NCBI GenBank assembly: GCA_035222895.1
Contig: JAVYIG010000403.1
Span: forward strand, 124,001-188,000
Source of the DNA: Strongylocentrotus droebachiensis
Taxonomy: Eukaryota > Echinodermata > Echinoidea > Camarodonta > Strongylocentrotidae
Length of the DNA stretch: 64,000 nt
Direction of reading: 5' to 3'
Within the stretch, counting starts at the first letter, position 1. Each line of letters starts with the position of its first letter. Both the position numbers and the translations under genes were made by a program. Positions 1-10,893 of this stretch are shown here, one piece after another. Below the pieces are notes generated by a model. That model saw nothing but the letters and a program-made list of their open reading frames with translations, was not told the DNA's origin and searched no databases.

Positions 1-319
1 AAGTTATTTAAAGGCTTATCCGGATTAATGAATAATTTATAGGGAGTGCTGAGAGATAAATCATGACATTTTGAATGATCAAATGGGTGGACAGCTTTAT
101 GAGCTACATTTTCTAGGACTTTATTATTCGCATGAGATTATGCGTAACTAACATCACATTTTTTTGTGCTTTTGAGGGGTGTTTGAGGTATTTTTTGTTT
201 TGGTATTTATAATTTGGGGGTTCGATTTATAAGATGCCTATCACTTTTTATTCAAAAATAATGGTTAAGCTTTCCGGTTGAATCTTGACACATAAGAAAA
301 TGAAACATGTGAATGTTAT
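1..319. other. AT-rich DNA, nothing recognised
   Basis: No ORF of note, no repeat structure and no RNA-like element seen in this stretch. Confidence 0.5.
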
Positions 320-420
320 AGTAAACAACTCCGATGCTCCAACTCATTGATAATGTGAGAATAGTGATTACATGTATTTATCTCACATTACCAATGAGTC
401 GGAGTATTGGAGTGGTTTTA
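320..420. repeat. Small hairpin element (MITE-like)
   Basis: The two halves are imperfect inverted copies. The left arm, about 320-360, reads CTCCGATGCTCCAACTCATT and then TAATGTGAGA. The right arm, about 381-420, reads TCTCACATTACCAATGAGTC and then GGAGTATTGGAG. Roughly 40-bp arms around a 20-bp loop are typical of a palindromic MITE. No convincing target duplication is seen, so the family is unknown. Confidence 0.6.
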
Positions 421-490
421 AAGCGATCAGTAATTAATTCGATTGTTTTGAAACACCTATGGAAGTGATCTTTAATCGTTTCTTTTTATT

Positions 491-602
491 GAATAAGGGT
501 TTTAAGATAGTACTTTAAAATAACATGAACACATTTGTATTTCCAGCCTATATTTAGCAATGAGCAACAATGTTATTTTGAAGTACCTTAAAACCCTTAT
601 TC
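491..602. repeat. Second small hairpin element (MITE-like)
   Basis: The left arm (491-526) starts GAATAAGGGTTTTAAGATAG. The right arm (570-602) ends AAGTACCTTAAAACCCTTAT and is its near reverse complement. The shared core is TAAGGGTTTTAAG plus TTTTAAAATAACAT-like sequence around a loop of about 43 bp. It lies only 70 bp from the previous hairpin but does not share its sequence. Confidence 0.6.
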
Positions 603-940
603 ACTAACTATAGATACATTAAATTGTACATTTTAAGGGTTTCCCCTATATATAGTGACATTAAATCACTTTCTATAATTAGCATTATTAACAATCTGAA
701 TAGGCAATAGAAATAGTATGTTCTCCATTCTAGGACTAGGATAAAAAGGGATGTTATGAAAATTACATTACAATTACTGCCTAAGCTATTATGATTGAAT
801 GATTTCGATTCTAATAATAGAGATTTACCTTGGTAGATGGTAGCGTTGCTATTCCGGGATGGAAAGTTTCATATAGACATCAATACTGGTTTATGTTGGG
901 AAGGTGCGGGACGGGATCCTATATCATTTCCTTCCCCTCC

Positions 941-1012
941 CCCCCCCCCCCCTTCTCTCTCTCTCTCTCTCCCTCCCTCTCTCTCTCTCCCTCCCTCCCC
1001 CTCTTGCTCTCT
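941..1012. repeat. C-run followed by (CT)n array
   Basis: A run of about 13 C leads into CT/CCCT repeats. Overlapping Ser/Leu/Pro-rich reading frames here are artefacts of the array. Confidence 0.85.
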
Positions 1013-2629
1013 TTCCCTTTTTTGCCTTTCAATAGGAGCACCTGCTTCGAATCACATCTTATAGCTCGGTTAATGTTCTTCATTAACGTGCATTGATGAG
1101 TACCTGCATTAAAGTTTGACTTTTTGAACAAGCTTGAGCATTCATCGTATCATACCAAGAAGGATATTACAAATGATCGTACCTATATAAAGACGCGTGA
1201 TTCCAAATGGTGATTCTTTGATCTCACCTGATCGCTCGCAAAACTTCTTACAGGCGTGATGTGAAAACAGGCGTTATGTGAAACTAAAAACACACTTTGT
1301 CAGGAGATAATTATCACGTGATGATGATTGATAGAGTCTCGAGTCTCTATTAAAAAGGGGGCTTCGTCCATGACATAATTAGAAATAATAACGCAATTTG
1401 ATCTATATCCAGACGAACATTCTTATGGTGAAAGAATGTAAAACCCCCAATTATTTGGCAAGCACTAAAGGGAAAATGTATCGGTTATTTATAATTGAAA
1501 TAAATTGTCTCAAAGCACACATTTTAATAAATGTCTATATCATCAACCTTCTGTTTATGTTTTCATCAGATCTCTCCCCTTTCTCTGAACTTGCTGAAAT
1601 CCCCCCTCACCTTCTTCCATATTGCAGTGTTATTGTAACTAAGTCTAATTTTAAGAAGCGCCTATGGGGAAATATCTACCGTCATCTTCAAATGTGATTT
1701 GCCTCTAAACATGGTGCATATTTTGTGCCGCTTGAGATTGCATACATGTTGCCTCTATAACCGAGATGGACTTCAGTGTTCAGATTAACGAGTGTTCCTT
1801 CCGGGATAAAAAAAAGGTGCCCTTACTAGTAGATATGTGCCCTTCTAGGAGGGTACTCGGGTGGGGGGGGGGGGGGGGCACCACAATGTTTTTAATGATT
1901 TTTTTTTTATACTGAAAACTGAAGCTGGCAGGCACACAGACAAGTTTAGGGTCCGCCACAGTATAAAGATACACACCGGTGCATGAAATGGAAGAAATGA
2001 TTCTTTACATTAACTAAAAATCAGATTGAAAGTATAATTCATGGTTTATTCATTGTGTCGTTTTGATACCTATCACGTAATATCTTTTACAAATCAGACG
2101 ACTTTGGTTTAATGAACAGTTTTTGTAATATAGGGCCTAAGTGACACATGACTATTTCCTTTTACCTTAGATACAATCACTGTTTGAAAAAAATATGCTA
2201 AATTTCAAATGACTATTATGAGCCTGAAATTTCCAAGCATTAGAAAGAAATAAAACGTAATGATTTCCTGTACTTTCTTAGCAATTGAGCCCATTGTTGC
2301 ATGTTATATAGCTGAAATAAAAATGAAAAAGACACTCATCATTTTGTTTATAGGCCCCTGACAATGCCTGGAAGGCAAAGCAGTTTATTCCTTATACAAC
2401 TTACAATTTCTAGGCCAATTTACGCAGCCCAAACAACATTTTTTTAAATTAATATGGTATAGTGTGTTTTTTTTTGGTATTGCGTAACATCTTTTACAAA
2501 TCCTAGTTTGCATAATTCATATGAACTAAACATGTGTCTAAGTGAAAGTCACACGACTGCTGTACCAGTTTGATCTTCTTCTTCTTCTTCTTCAAGATAA
2601 TCTGCCTCCTTCAATACTGAAGATTCTTG
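1013..2629. other. Unannotated AT-rich DNA
   Basis: I see no gene. The only structure is a run of about 17 G at 1862-1878, followed 24 bp later by a short T-run. The small reading frames here are AT-rich and show no motif. Confidence 0.5.
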
Positions 2630-2790
2630 CAGATGCCGTATACTCGGCCTGGTTGGGGTATGCAGGTGGACCATTACACCGGGGTTTCCCCCTACTCTTA
2701 TACGAATAGTGCAATGGGTTATTAGGTAAAGACCAGTTATGGTCATGCGATTGCATTGTGAAAGAAACGTTGTGGAATCGATCAGAAAAG
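2630..2790. repeat. Possible dispersed SINE-type fragment
   Basis: The core TACACCGGGGTTTCCCCCTA, followed by CTCTTATACGAATAGTGCAA, resembles from memory a segment common in repeats of marine invertebrates. It is followed by TAGGTAAAGACCAGTTATGG. The reverse of that phrase (CCAATACTGGTCTTTACC) occurs at about 3071-3088 beside the next SINE. Family and boundaries are uncertain. Confidence 0.3.
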
Positions 2791-3079
2791 GTTGATCATC
2801 TAGCATCTAGCATCTGCAAGGTTCTGGAATCATCAAAATGATAAGAAATTTGGCCCATTCTTCGTAAAGTTACAAGCACTATACACAGAAAGATGTATAT
2901 GGGACTACCCTATATCTCTCACAGTCCATGAGAGAAACAAATTTACCAAATATATGAATTAGTAGGCGGTTTCCCGGCAAATTTTGTATCATCATGTATT
3001 AGTCAAAACATATTCTTTCACATGATTGGTAATGAGAGCTTCCATTTTATTTTTTGAAATTGGGGCGTTTCCAATACTG

Positions 3080-3300
3080 GTCTTTACCTTTAACGTACAA
3101 GGGTGGTGACTCTCCTGTACACGGGGCCTCCATTTAACGTCCTATCCGAAGGACGGAGAGTTTTCCACTTGACATAACCTGCATCTAGGAACAAGGGAAG
3201 GGGCACGTTAACACACAACGCAGGCTTCAGCCACCCGCCTGGGTGGGAGTCGAACCCGGGATCAATAGATACCATGGTCGGATTTAGGGAAACGTAGTTC
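3080..3300 (-). repeat. tRNA-derived SINE fragment
   Basis: On the minus strand a Pol III box B-like motif, CCCGGGTTCGACTCCCAC, lies at about 3243-3260. It is followed by a SINE-like body containing CTCCGTCCTTCGGATAGGAC and GTTAAATGGAGGCCCCGTGT. Box A is not clear, so the head looks degraded. From memory, the GGATAGGACGTTAAATGGAG phrase is a recurrent SINE/LINE-tail segment in deuterostome genomes. Confidence 0.55.
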
Positions 3301-3311
3301 TTAGGTCTTGA

Positions 3312-3660
3312 CAGGGGCGGATCCAGCCGGCATCGAGGGGGGGGGGGGCCCAATTTGTGAGAAAATATTGAGCGGCGCGTCAGCGCCGCGTTCCGCGCTT
3401 GCGCGGACAGGGGGAGTCTGAGGGGGGATGTGTCCCCCTGAAAAGCTGAAGAAAAATCGAATTTGTAAACTCAATTTGTGCGATTTGGTGTATACTTTTT
3501 GCCAGGATATGATTTAAAATCTGTGACTTTTTCCAGCATAAATTTATGATAGGAGGAAAAGACTGGAAACACAAAAATCGTGACTATGTGTGCAGTCCGC
3601 ATAGTACCCCGTTGTGACAAAAAGTATTTAGGACACTGGTATTCATGGCACCGGTACCTC
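3312..3660. repeat. GC-rich transposon-like repeat with palindromes
   Basis: It begins CAGGGGCGGATCCAGCCGGC, a common opening of non-autonomous repeats, followed by a G-run. Two short palindromes follow: GCGGCGC-GTCA-GCGCCGC at about 3372-3389 and CCGCGC-TT-GCGCGG at 3393-3406. The remainder is AT-rich. A similar GC-palindrome style recurs in the array at 59.8-60.6 kb. No target duplication was found. Confidence 0.4.
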
Positions 3661-3788
3661 TAGCCAGGCGCGTACGCAGGGGGAGGGGGGGGGGGGGTTG
3701 GGGGTTAACCCCCCACCCCCTTTAGTTGTTTTTTGTATGTGTGTATTTTAGAACAACCCCCCTGCTTATTCAGCGGCTGGCTGTGTCG
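3661..3788. repeat. Repeat start with G-run and its complement
   Basis: CCAGGCGCGTACGCAGGGGG is followed by a run of about 12 G, then TTAACCCCCCACCCCC. The G and C blocks could pair. The opening resembles the reverse complement of the GGTTACGCGC motif near 60.68 kb. Confidence 0.35.
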
Positions 3789-5447
3789 TTGCTAAAGTAT
3801 TTATGAACAGGTAGAGCGTAGCGTAAAGTTGGCGTAGGGTCCAAGGGGCGGTGCCCCTGGAAGCTCGGAGGTTTGAGCAGGCCAGGGGCAAATGAGGTCA
3901 TTCAAAGGGTGTGGGGGGCATCAACAATAAAGGGCACTTTCCGGGAGAAAGGGGCACCTACTTAGGGAAACCTCGAAAATTTACAGTTTTTTTAGACATT
4001 GGTATATACCCATACAATGTGATTACAGGGATGATTTCAATGTCTGTTACTCTCTTAACATGGTCCATACTGTTCAAGCATCAAATAAGAGGGGGGGGGG
4101 GAGAAGGGGGAGGCTCGAGCCCCGCCATACCGCGGACCCTATGATGATTTGACAGATGGACCTGAAGTTAACCGAGTCCTGAAATACTTTTGAACGTTGT
4201 AACTTGTACGCCCTAGTGTAGAGAAATCATCGGCATTTTGTTTTTATCATAATATATAGGCCTAAAACACACGAATTAGGGCTAGTTTTGACCTGAAAAC
4301 AACCCAAAGCTCGGCGCATGTCCAGCTGAACCGCGGGAGCTTGGCCTGTATACGGATAGGTGAGGGCCCTGGGTCCACTCCTAACTCGTGTTTTAGCCCT
4401 TCTTTCTTCCCTTTTCCTTTCCTTTCCTTTCCTTTCCTTTCCTTTCCTTTCCTTTTCTTTCCTTTCCTTTCCTTTTTTTTCGGGGGGGGGGGGGGGGGGG
4501 CAGGCCCGTCGGGCCCGCCCCGTGGATCCGCGCCTGGGTCTTGATGAGGATGCTTGATGATGATAAAGTGAAATGTATCGAATCTGGAATGGCTTTAGCT
4601 TAATGTGCCATCTTTAGGCATGAATCAAGAATAAATATGAATTATTTCCCTGTCTAATGTTCTAAAATTGGCACAATTAATTCCTTAGGACATTTTGCCC
4701 ATCAATCAGCCTTTATACTGAAAGCACGTGGCTACATCAGACAACTAGACCAAGCAAAATATTAAGTAATGATGATATGCTCTTATAATTATGCATACTA
4801 TGATGGGCTGCAAAACACATGCTCCTGCGACAATTGCATGAATCGCTCCATAGGAAATTCCTACATTAACCAAATTTCTAACTTCAACCCCGGTAACCCT
4901 AACCGTGCAAACCCTAACCATGATAACCGTAACCCGTTAACTATAGACGTAACCTAAAACCAAATTGCAATCTTAACTCTAACCCTTATACTATTGGCGG
5001 AATTAAAGTCTGGAGAAACTGTTGTTGAAACGAATTGCGGATGATCTCGTGGTGAGACACGTGGTGAAAAATAGTCCTTACAAAATATATAATATTTTGT
5101 TATTGAACTTAAGGTTGATACGTCATGCGCAATATCTTTTACAGAACGCAATTTATGTTGGTAATTTAAAAACAAAGTATCATGGCTTCGGTACCTATTT
5201 ATAGTTTATACCTGCTGGCTATCCCGGTATTACAAACTGCAAAAGTGCTAATTGCTCACTACGATCTATTAATGTTCTCATTCAAAAGGTGAAAGGTTTC
5301 ATGTTATATCATCTTTATTTTGCAACAAATAATCACAAGGGCAGTTTGAAAGCATAAATTGCACCTGATAACTAATTGAGTGGGATGCCATATGAATCCT
5401 TCTAAAATCAATATGAAACAACATCATCTTTACATCATCACATTTCA
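3789..5447 (+). repeat. Segmental duplication, copy A
   Basis: It is nearly identical to 5671-7809, starting at GCTAAAGTATTTATGAACAG and ending at CATCTTTACATCATCACATT. It holds a (CCTTT)n array with a G-run, then a stretch with CCCTAACC-type words, then AT-rich DNA. A 62-codon reading frame (4769-4957) encodes the same peptide as in copy B. The DNA around it is equally conserved, so this is not evidence of coding. Compared with copy B it lacks about 510 bp between AAGCATCA and AATAAGAG and has small indels. Confidence 0.9.
4404..4500. repeat. (CCTTT)n array plus poly-G in copy A
   Basis: A pentanucleotide CCTTT array is followed directly by a run of about 18 G. The matching array in copy B (about 6820-6885) is shorter in both parts, so both tracts have changed length since the duplication. 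Confidence 0.85.
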
Positions 5448-5670
5448 TCATATTTCATTTCTAAACAAGATCTTCAATTGCAACAATGTTGACAACCACA
5501 ATTGACACGGTACAGATTCCTAATACCTCGGGTATCACTTGATTGTCAAAATCAGTCAGGACAAGACTAGTGCAGCAGTTGTGATGGGCAGACAGCAATA
5601 ACTTGATTCGGGCTGCAGCTTTAACACCTCACATCAGGCCCCGGTGAACGTTTTTCAAAGTAGGGGGGGG

Positions 5671-7809
5671 GCTAAAGTATTTATGAACAGGTAGAGCGTA
5701 GCGTAAAGTTGGCGTAGGGTCCAAGGGGCGGTGCCCCTGGAAGCTCGGAGGTTTGAGCAGGCCAGGGGCAAATGAGGTCATTCAAAGGGTGTGGGGGGCA
5801 TCAACAATAAAGGGCACTTTCCGGGAGAAAGGGGCACCTACTAAGGGAAACCTCAAAGCGAAAATTTACAGTTTTTTTAGACATTGGTATATACCCATAC
5901 AATGTGATTACAGGGATGATTTCAATGTCTGTTACTCTCTTAACATGGTCCATACTGTTCAAGCATCACACACACACATTATGCAAAAGAGGTGAGTCAT
6001 TACGTCCTGCAGGACACAACACAAATCCCAGGTTGGTTTCCGGAAGCTGGAGAAGAATCCTTTTCGCATCGTATACTGATTTTAATTTTTAATGATTTAC
6101 GCATCTATCCAATCTGTCCATATAGTGTAACAGTAACAACCCATCTGTGACACTAATAAACGATGTGCATGAGACTAATTTTATTCGGTATAATTTACAT
6201 ATAATAAATATTATGGGCAGATTGAAAAAGAAAAATTTAGATTGACAGGTCGTCTTCTGGGCACCTGTTCAACTGAATGCAGTGTTTTTACCCAGATTCT
6301 GGCGATAAAAATGAGTAATTTTCTGAATGCCTCCGTGTTTTTACTTTTCGCATTTGCTATTTTTTCGTGCTTTTTTCCTTAATTACATTTGCTAAGTCGC
6401 GCTTTTATGTAGATAATTTTTTTTCTTCCGGGGCCTTACCCTTAGTTGGTTTCTTTCTATTTCTCTTTAAAACACTTTTTCAAATAAGAGGGGGGAGGGG
6501 GAGGCTCGAGCCCCGCCATACCGCGGACCCTGTACACTGTGTAACTGCATAATGATTTGACAGATGGACCTGAAGTTAACCGAGTCCTGAAATACTTTTG
6601 AACGTTAAACTTGTACGCCCTAGTGTAGAGAGATCATCGGCATTTTGTTTTTATCATAATATATAGGCCTAAAACACACGAATTAGGGCTAGTTTTGACC
6701 TGAAAACAACCCAAAGCTCGGCGCATGTCCAGCTGAACCGCGGGAGCTTGGCCTGTATACGGATAGGTGAGGGCCCTGGGTCCACTCCTAACTCGTGTTT
6801 TAGCCCTTCTTTCTTCCCTTTTCCTTTCCTTTCCTTTCCTTTCCTTTTCTTTCCTTTCCTTTCCTTTTTTTCGGGGGGGGGGGGGCAGGCCCGTCGGGCC
6901 CGCCCCGTGGATCCGCGCCTGGGTCTTGATGAGGATGCTTGATGATGATAAAGTGAAATGTATCGAATCTGGAATGGCTTTAGCTTAATGTGCCATTTTT
7001 AGGCATGAATCAAGAATAAATATGAATTATTTCCCTGTCTAATGTTCTAAAATTGGCACAATTAATTCCTTAGGACATTTTGCCCATCAATCAGCCTTTA
7101 TAGTAAGCACGTGGCTACATCAGACAACTAGACCAAGCAAAATATTAAGTAATGATGATATGCTCTTATAATTATGCATACTATGATGGGCTGCAAAACA
7201 CATGCTCCTGCGACAATTGCATGAATCGCTCCATAGGAAATTCCTACATTAACCAAATTTCTAACTTCAACCCCGGTAACCCTAACCGTGCAAACCCTAA
7301 CCATGATAACCGTAACCCGTTAACTATAGACGTAACCTAAAACCAAATTGCAATCTTAACTCTAACCCTTATACTATTGGCGAAATTAAAGTCTGGAGAA
7401 ACTGTTGTTGAAACAAATTGCGGATGATCTCGTGGTGAGACACGTGGTGAAAAATAGTCCTTACAAAATATATAATATTTTGTTATTGAACTTAAGGTTG
7501 ATACGTCATGCGCAATATCTTTTACAGAACGCAATTTATATTGGTAATTTAAAAACAAAGTATCATGGCTTCGGTACCTATTTATAGTTTATACCTGCTG
7601 GCTATCCTGGTATTACAAAATGCAAAAGTGCTAATTGCTCACTACGATTAAAAGGTGAAAGGTTTCATGTTATATCATCTTTATTTTGCAACAAATAATC
7701 ACAAGGGCAGTTTGAAAGCATCAATTGCACCTGATAACTAATTGAGTGGGATGCCATACGAATCCTTCTAAAATCAATATGAAACAACATCATCTTTACA
7801 TCATCACAT
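5671..7809 (+). repeat. Segmental duplication, copy B
   Basis: Second copy of the unit at 3789-5447, offset by 1882 bp at its start. It carries an extra segment of about 510 bp (about 5969-6480), bounded on both sides by TCA. That pattern fits either a 3-bp-microhomology deletion in copy A or an insertion in copy B. It also has an extra TGTACACTGTGTAACTGCA segment and lacks TCTATTAATGTTCTCATTCA. No terminal inverted repeats were seen at the unit ends. Confidence 0.9.
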
Positions 7810-8402
7810 TAACTGAACAATAAGATGGAAAAAACCACTTTCATAAAGGATGAAGTGGTTTTGTATTAAAGCCAGGGGGAAAGATTTTTTTAATCAAACT
7901 ATCATTACCAAACATTTTATATCGTCGTTATGAGATTGAAGTTTTGTCTTCATAATCATTGACGATCTGCACTGTTTTCACGTTGGACCCGAAACCAGGA
8001 GATAAAAAAATTGGGCTCTTTTAACAAGAGACGCCCAAGGTTTACATCATTTATACATTTAAAACGAAAGGAAGCAGGAATATGAGTTTTCTTTCTTTAG
8101 GATCACGACTTCGGATACTAATAATTACCATGCAAATAAGTCTTTAGAATTATGGTGCTGTCCGTAAAAGGGTTCACTACGTACTTATTAGTTTCGATTT
8201 CTGTTTGCAGGGACGGTGTAATTGATATAAATAGATAATTAAACCAATGTATATCTAGGTCTCAATACACGTTCAGCTGCAATGCTTTTTTTCTTTCTTA
8301 AACACATTTTGAAAAGGTTCTTTTTTGCTTTAAAAAATGCCAATCAACGTTTGTTATTCTTGTACCAGCTAATTAATAAAATCACTACAAAAATTATTAT
8401 TC
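7810..8402. other. AT-rich DNA upstream of the LTR element
   Basis: No gene or repeat recognised. Confidence 0.45.
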
Positions 8403-8407
8403 TTATT
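8403..8407. repeat. 5-bp target site duplication (left)
   Basis: TTATT immediately before the left LTR is repeated immediately after the right LTR at 13792-13796. A target duplication of this size is usual for LTR retrotransposons. Confidence 0.85.
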
Positions 8408-9334
8408 TGTAGCGTATAACTTGCCAATCGGACTGACTGCACTTCAATAAATAGCGACAATTTCAAGCATGATGCGATACCGTTCACAAAAGGCGGTTCA
8501 ACCTGAAATTTAATCAGAATTAAACAATCATAAATAATATGTCAATTTTAGACTGTGTTTACAATCAATCTTGCATCAAATTATAGTTGTATGATTAATG
8601 CATGTTTACTGAAATTACATATTACACTGTTCCAAAATGAAATATCAATAACCCTAAAGATTATGTTCTAATTCCTTAGCATCATAATAAATGAATAATA
8701 AATTTATGATACCCTAATATGGCTGCTTGAGTTTCCTTTTTTCACTGTTGTATTTGTGTGCATGATAAAACAATAACCCTTTTGGCTCTACACATATTAC
8801 CCTAAATTCCTCTTTATATACATGTCTACAGTTACCAGAATTTATCTACATTATGTCACTTTATACAACTGCCTATATATAAATGATATTAAAATAACAC
8901 AACACGGTCTGTACAACAGACTATCCCCATAGCACTACACACATGAACCGTATTATGTAACTGCACGTGTAATGCATACAAAGTTACTGTGCGTACGAAT
9001 CACTTTCATAACAAATTTTATACATCAAATTATCTGAAAACTATGAACTGTATAAAACCAACACCCAACTCAAACTGATGGCTAGTTATCAATTATCAAC
9101 ATCATATGTTCAAATTATACTCACAACATTGGGCTTGTCTGGAAATACTAAGTATTGATCGCAATCAGAAAGATGACTTTTCCCAAAATTGAGAATCATT
9201 TGCAGCTAAATTACTACGCCCCCACTCGGCAGACTAAAAATTCAACCAAAAAAAACACATCGCTTCTGACGTCATACTCCGATCGTCAACTGAAACAAAA
9301 AATGTCCTTACAAAACAGAGATTAGTATCTTACA
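8408..9334 (-). repeat. LTR (3' LTR of the element)
   Basis: The plus strand starts TGTAGCGTATAACTTGCC and ends GATTAGTATCTTACA. It is the same length as the other LTR with no difference noticed in a full reading. On the element strand a purine-rich stretch, TAGGGGCCGGAA, directly precedes it. This fits a polypurine tract for second-strand priming. Confidence 0.92.
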
Positions 9335-10893
9335 TTCCGGCCCCTAAATGTGAAGATTATACTGAACATTTACTTCTCTAATCTCTTCTTATTCTCAACC
9401 TGGACTTACAGGTATATACTTTATCCAAATTCCAAAGGAATCCCAACATTTAAAACATAGCTATCTATACTGAATGCCTTCATACACCAATTAACAAATA
9501 ATCTAATTTACATTAATTTTCATGAACACCTAAGCAACCAAACAGCTTTCTTTGCAAACGAAAAAGAAAAAAGTTGTTCATGTCTAGATTTCCTTGTTAC
9601 AACACCAAAAAGGACTACAATTTCCCTTTCAAATAAACTTACAACAAAGTTGGTTGCTGTACTACCTGTATCAATGTATAACATGCACAATTATTAACTT
9701 TATAAATTCCTACATTAGAATATGAAAACCGTATATCATAAAACCAAAAATTTCACTTTAAAAAATCTCTGTTGGCATCTGTTACCACTACAACCACTAC
9801 TTTCAATCCCATACAAACTAAAAAAGAAATCTTGTTATGTGTCACCCAATAAAAGAAAATATTGATTCTGTAATCAACACTATGTACGATTTCACAGATA
9901 CTGTTTGAAACTGAATTGAATTCACATACCAATTCCAGTACACATATAGTCATGTTGTTGTACCCAATTATATCTTCACAAGACATCATCTGCTAGAAAA
10001 TATAAACTTTCCTAGTCAACATTTCCAAGTCCCTACATAGACAAATGCATAATCTGCATATACCATTTCAATCTTTCTATCCACAATCTGCATATATGAC
10101 ATTATCGATCCTGGTATTACATATTCTACCAAATAGCCAATGCCATGTAATTTGGTTGTCATGGAAACAGTAATAAATGACATATCATCAACACGTATAA
10201 CTGATTTGAATGTATTCTGCAACTTTTAGCTTTCTCCTCTGGAAATGAACCTAATATAGAATACATATATATGCAAATGCATTCATCATATGAATATAAA
10301 GGAAAATCACATTTACCATTTCTAATGAATATAGAATTTGTTTAGAAGGTTGAAAAACAAAAACATTTACTTTCCAATATCATGCTAACATAAATTACAC
10401 CATGTCAGTCTTGCATTATGGTATAATCCATTTTCTTCAAAAATCTTGTTCTTTGACATTCTCTGAGTTATTAGAGGATCAGAATAATATGGATTTCCTC
10501 TTATGACTAAATATCAACTTTGTCTTGCAACATATTTTCTTGCTTAGAACTTCTTCTGAAACGCTGAACTTTCCTCAAATTTCTTGTAAAAGTCTCTAAA
10601 AATTCTCTGAAAGTTGCTCAAATGTTGACACTCTTGTCCATGATGCTGAAGCACAAAAATTCCTCAATTTCTCGACTGATCAATGTTACTCTAATACGCG
10701 AAAAAGGATCGATGTCAGTTCCACTTTCTGGTTTTAAGAACACAAAACACAAATACCTCTACAATTGGCACGGGACAGCGCTAGGCTTGACCCCTCATAT
10801 TAGAAACACAGAAATGTCTCCAAGAATCTGCCTCCAAATTAAATAGAGCTTTGTAACTGGTCTCCCCTCAGTACGCTGGTTCAGGTCTTCACT
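9335..10893 (-). other. Internal 3' region of the LTR element
   Basis: AT-rich DNA between the ORF and the 3' LTR. I recognise no protein domain; the short frames here have no motif. A purine-rich tract abuts the LTR. Confidence 0.6.

Noticed and set aside
4769-7340. Identical 62-residue reading frames at 4769-4957 and 7152-7340, apparently a conserved small protein
   Set aside because: The whole surrounding DNA is duplicated at the same identity, so conservation of the frame says nothing about coding.
2045-7530. Recurring phrase AATATCTTTTACA (about 2090, 2487, 5122, 7517) as a possible dispersed motif
   Set aside because: Two of the four are the duplicated unit, and the others share too little flanking sequence.
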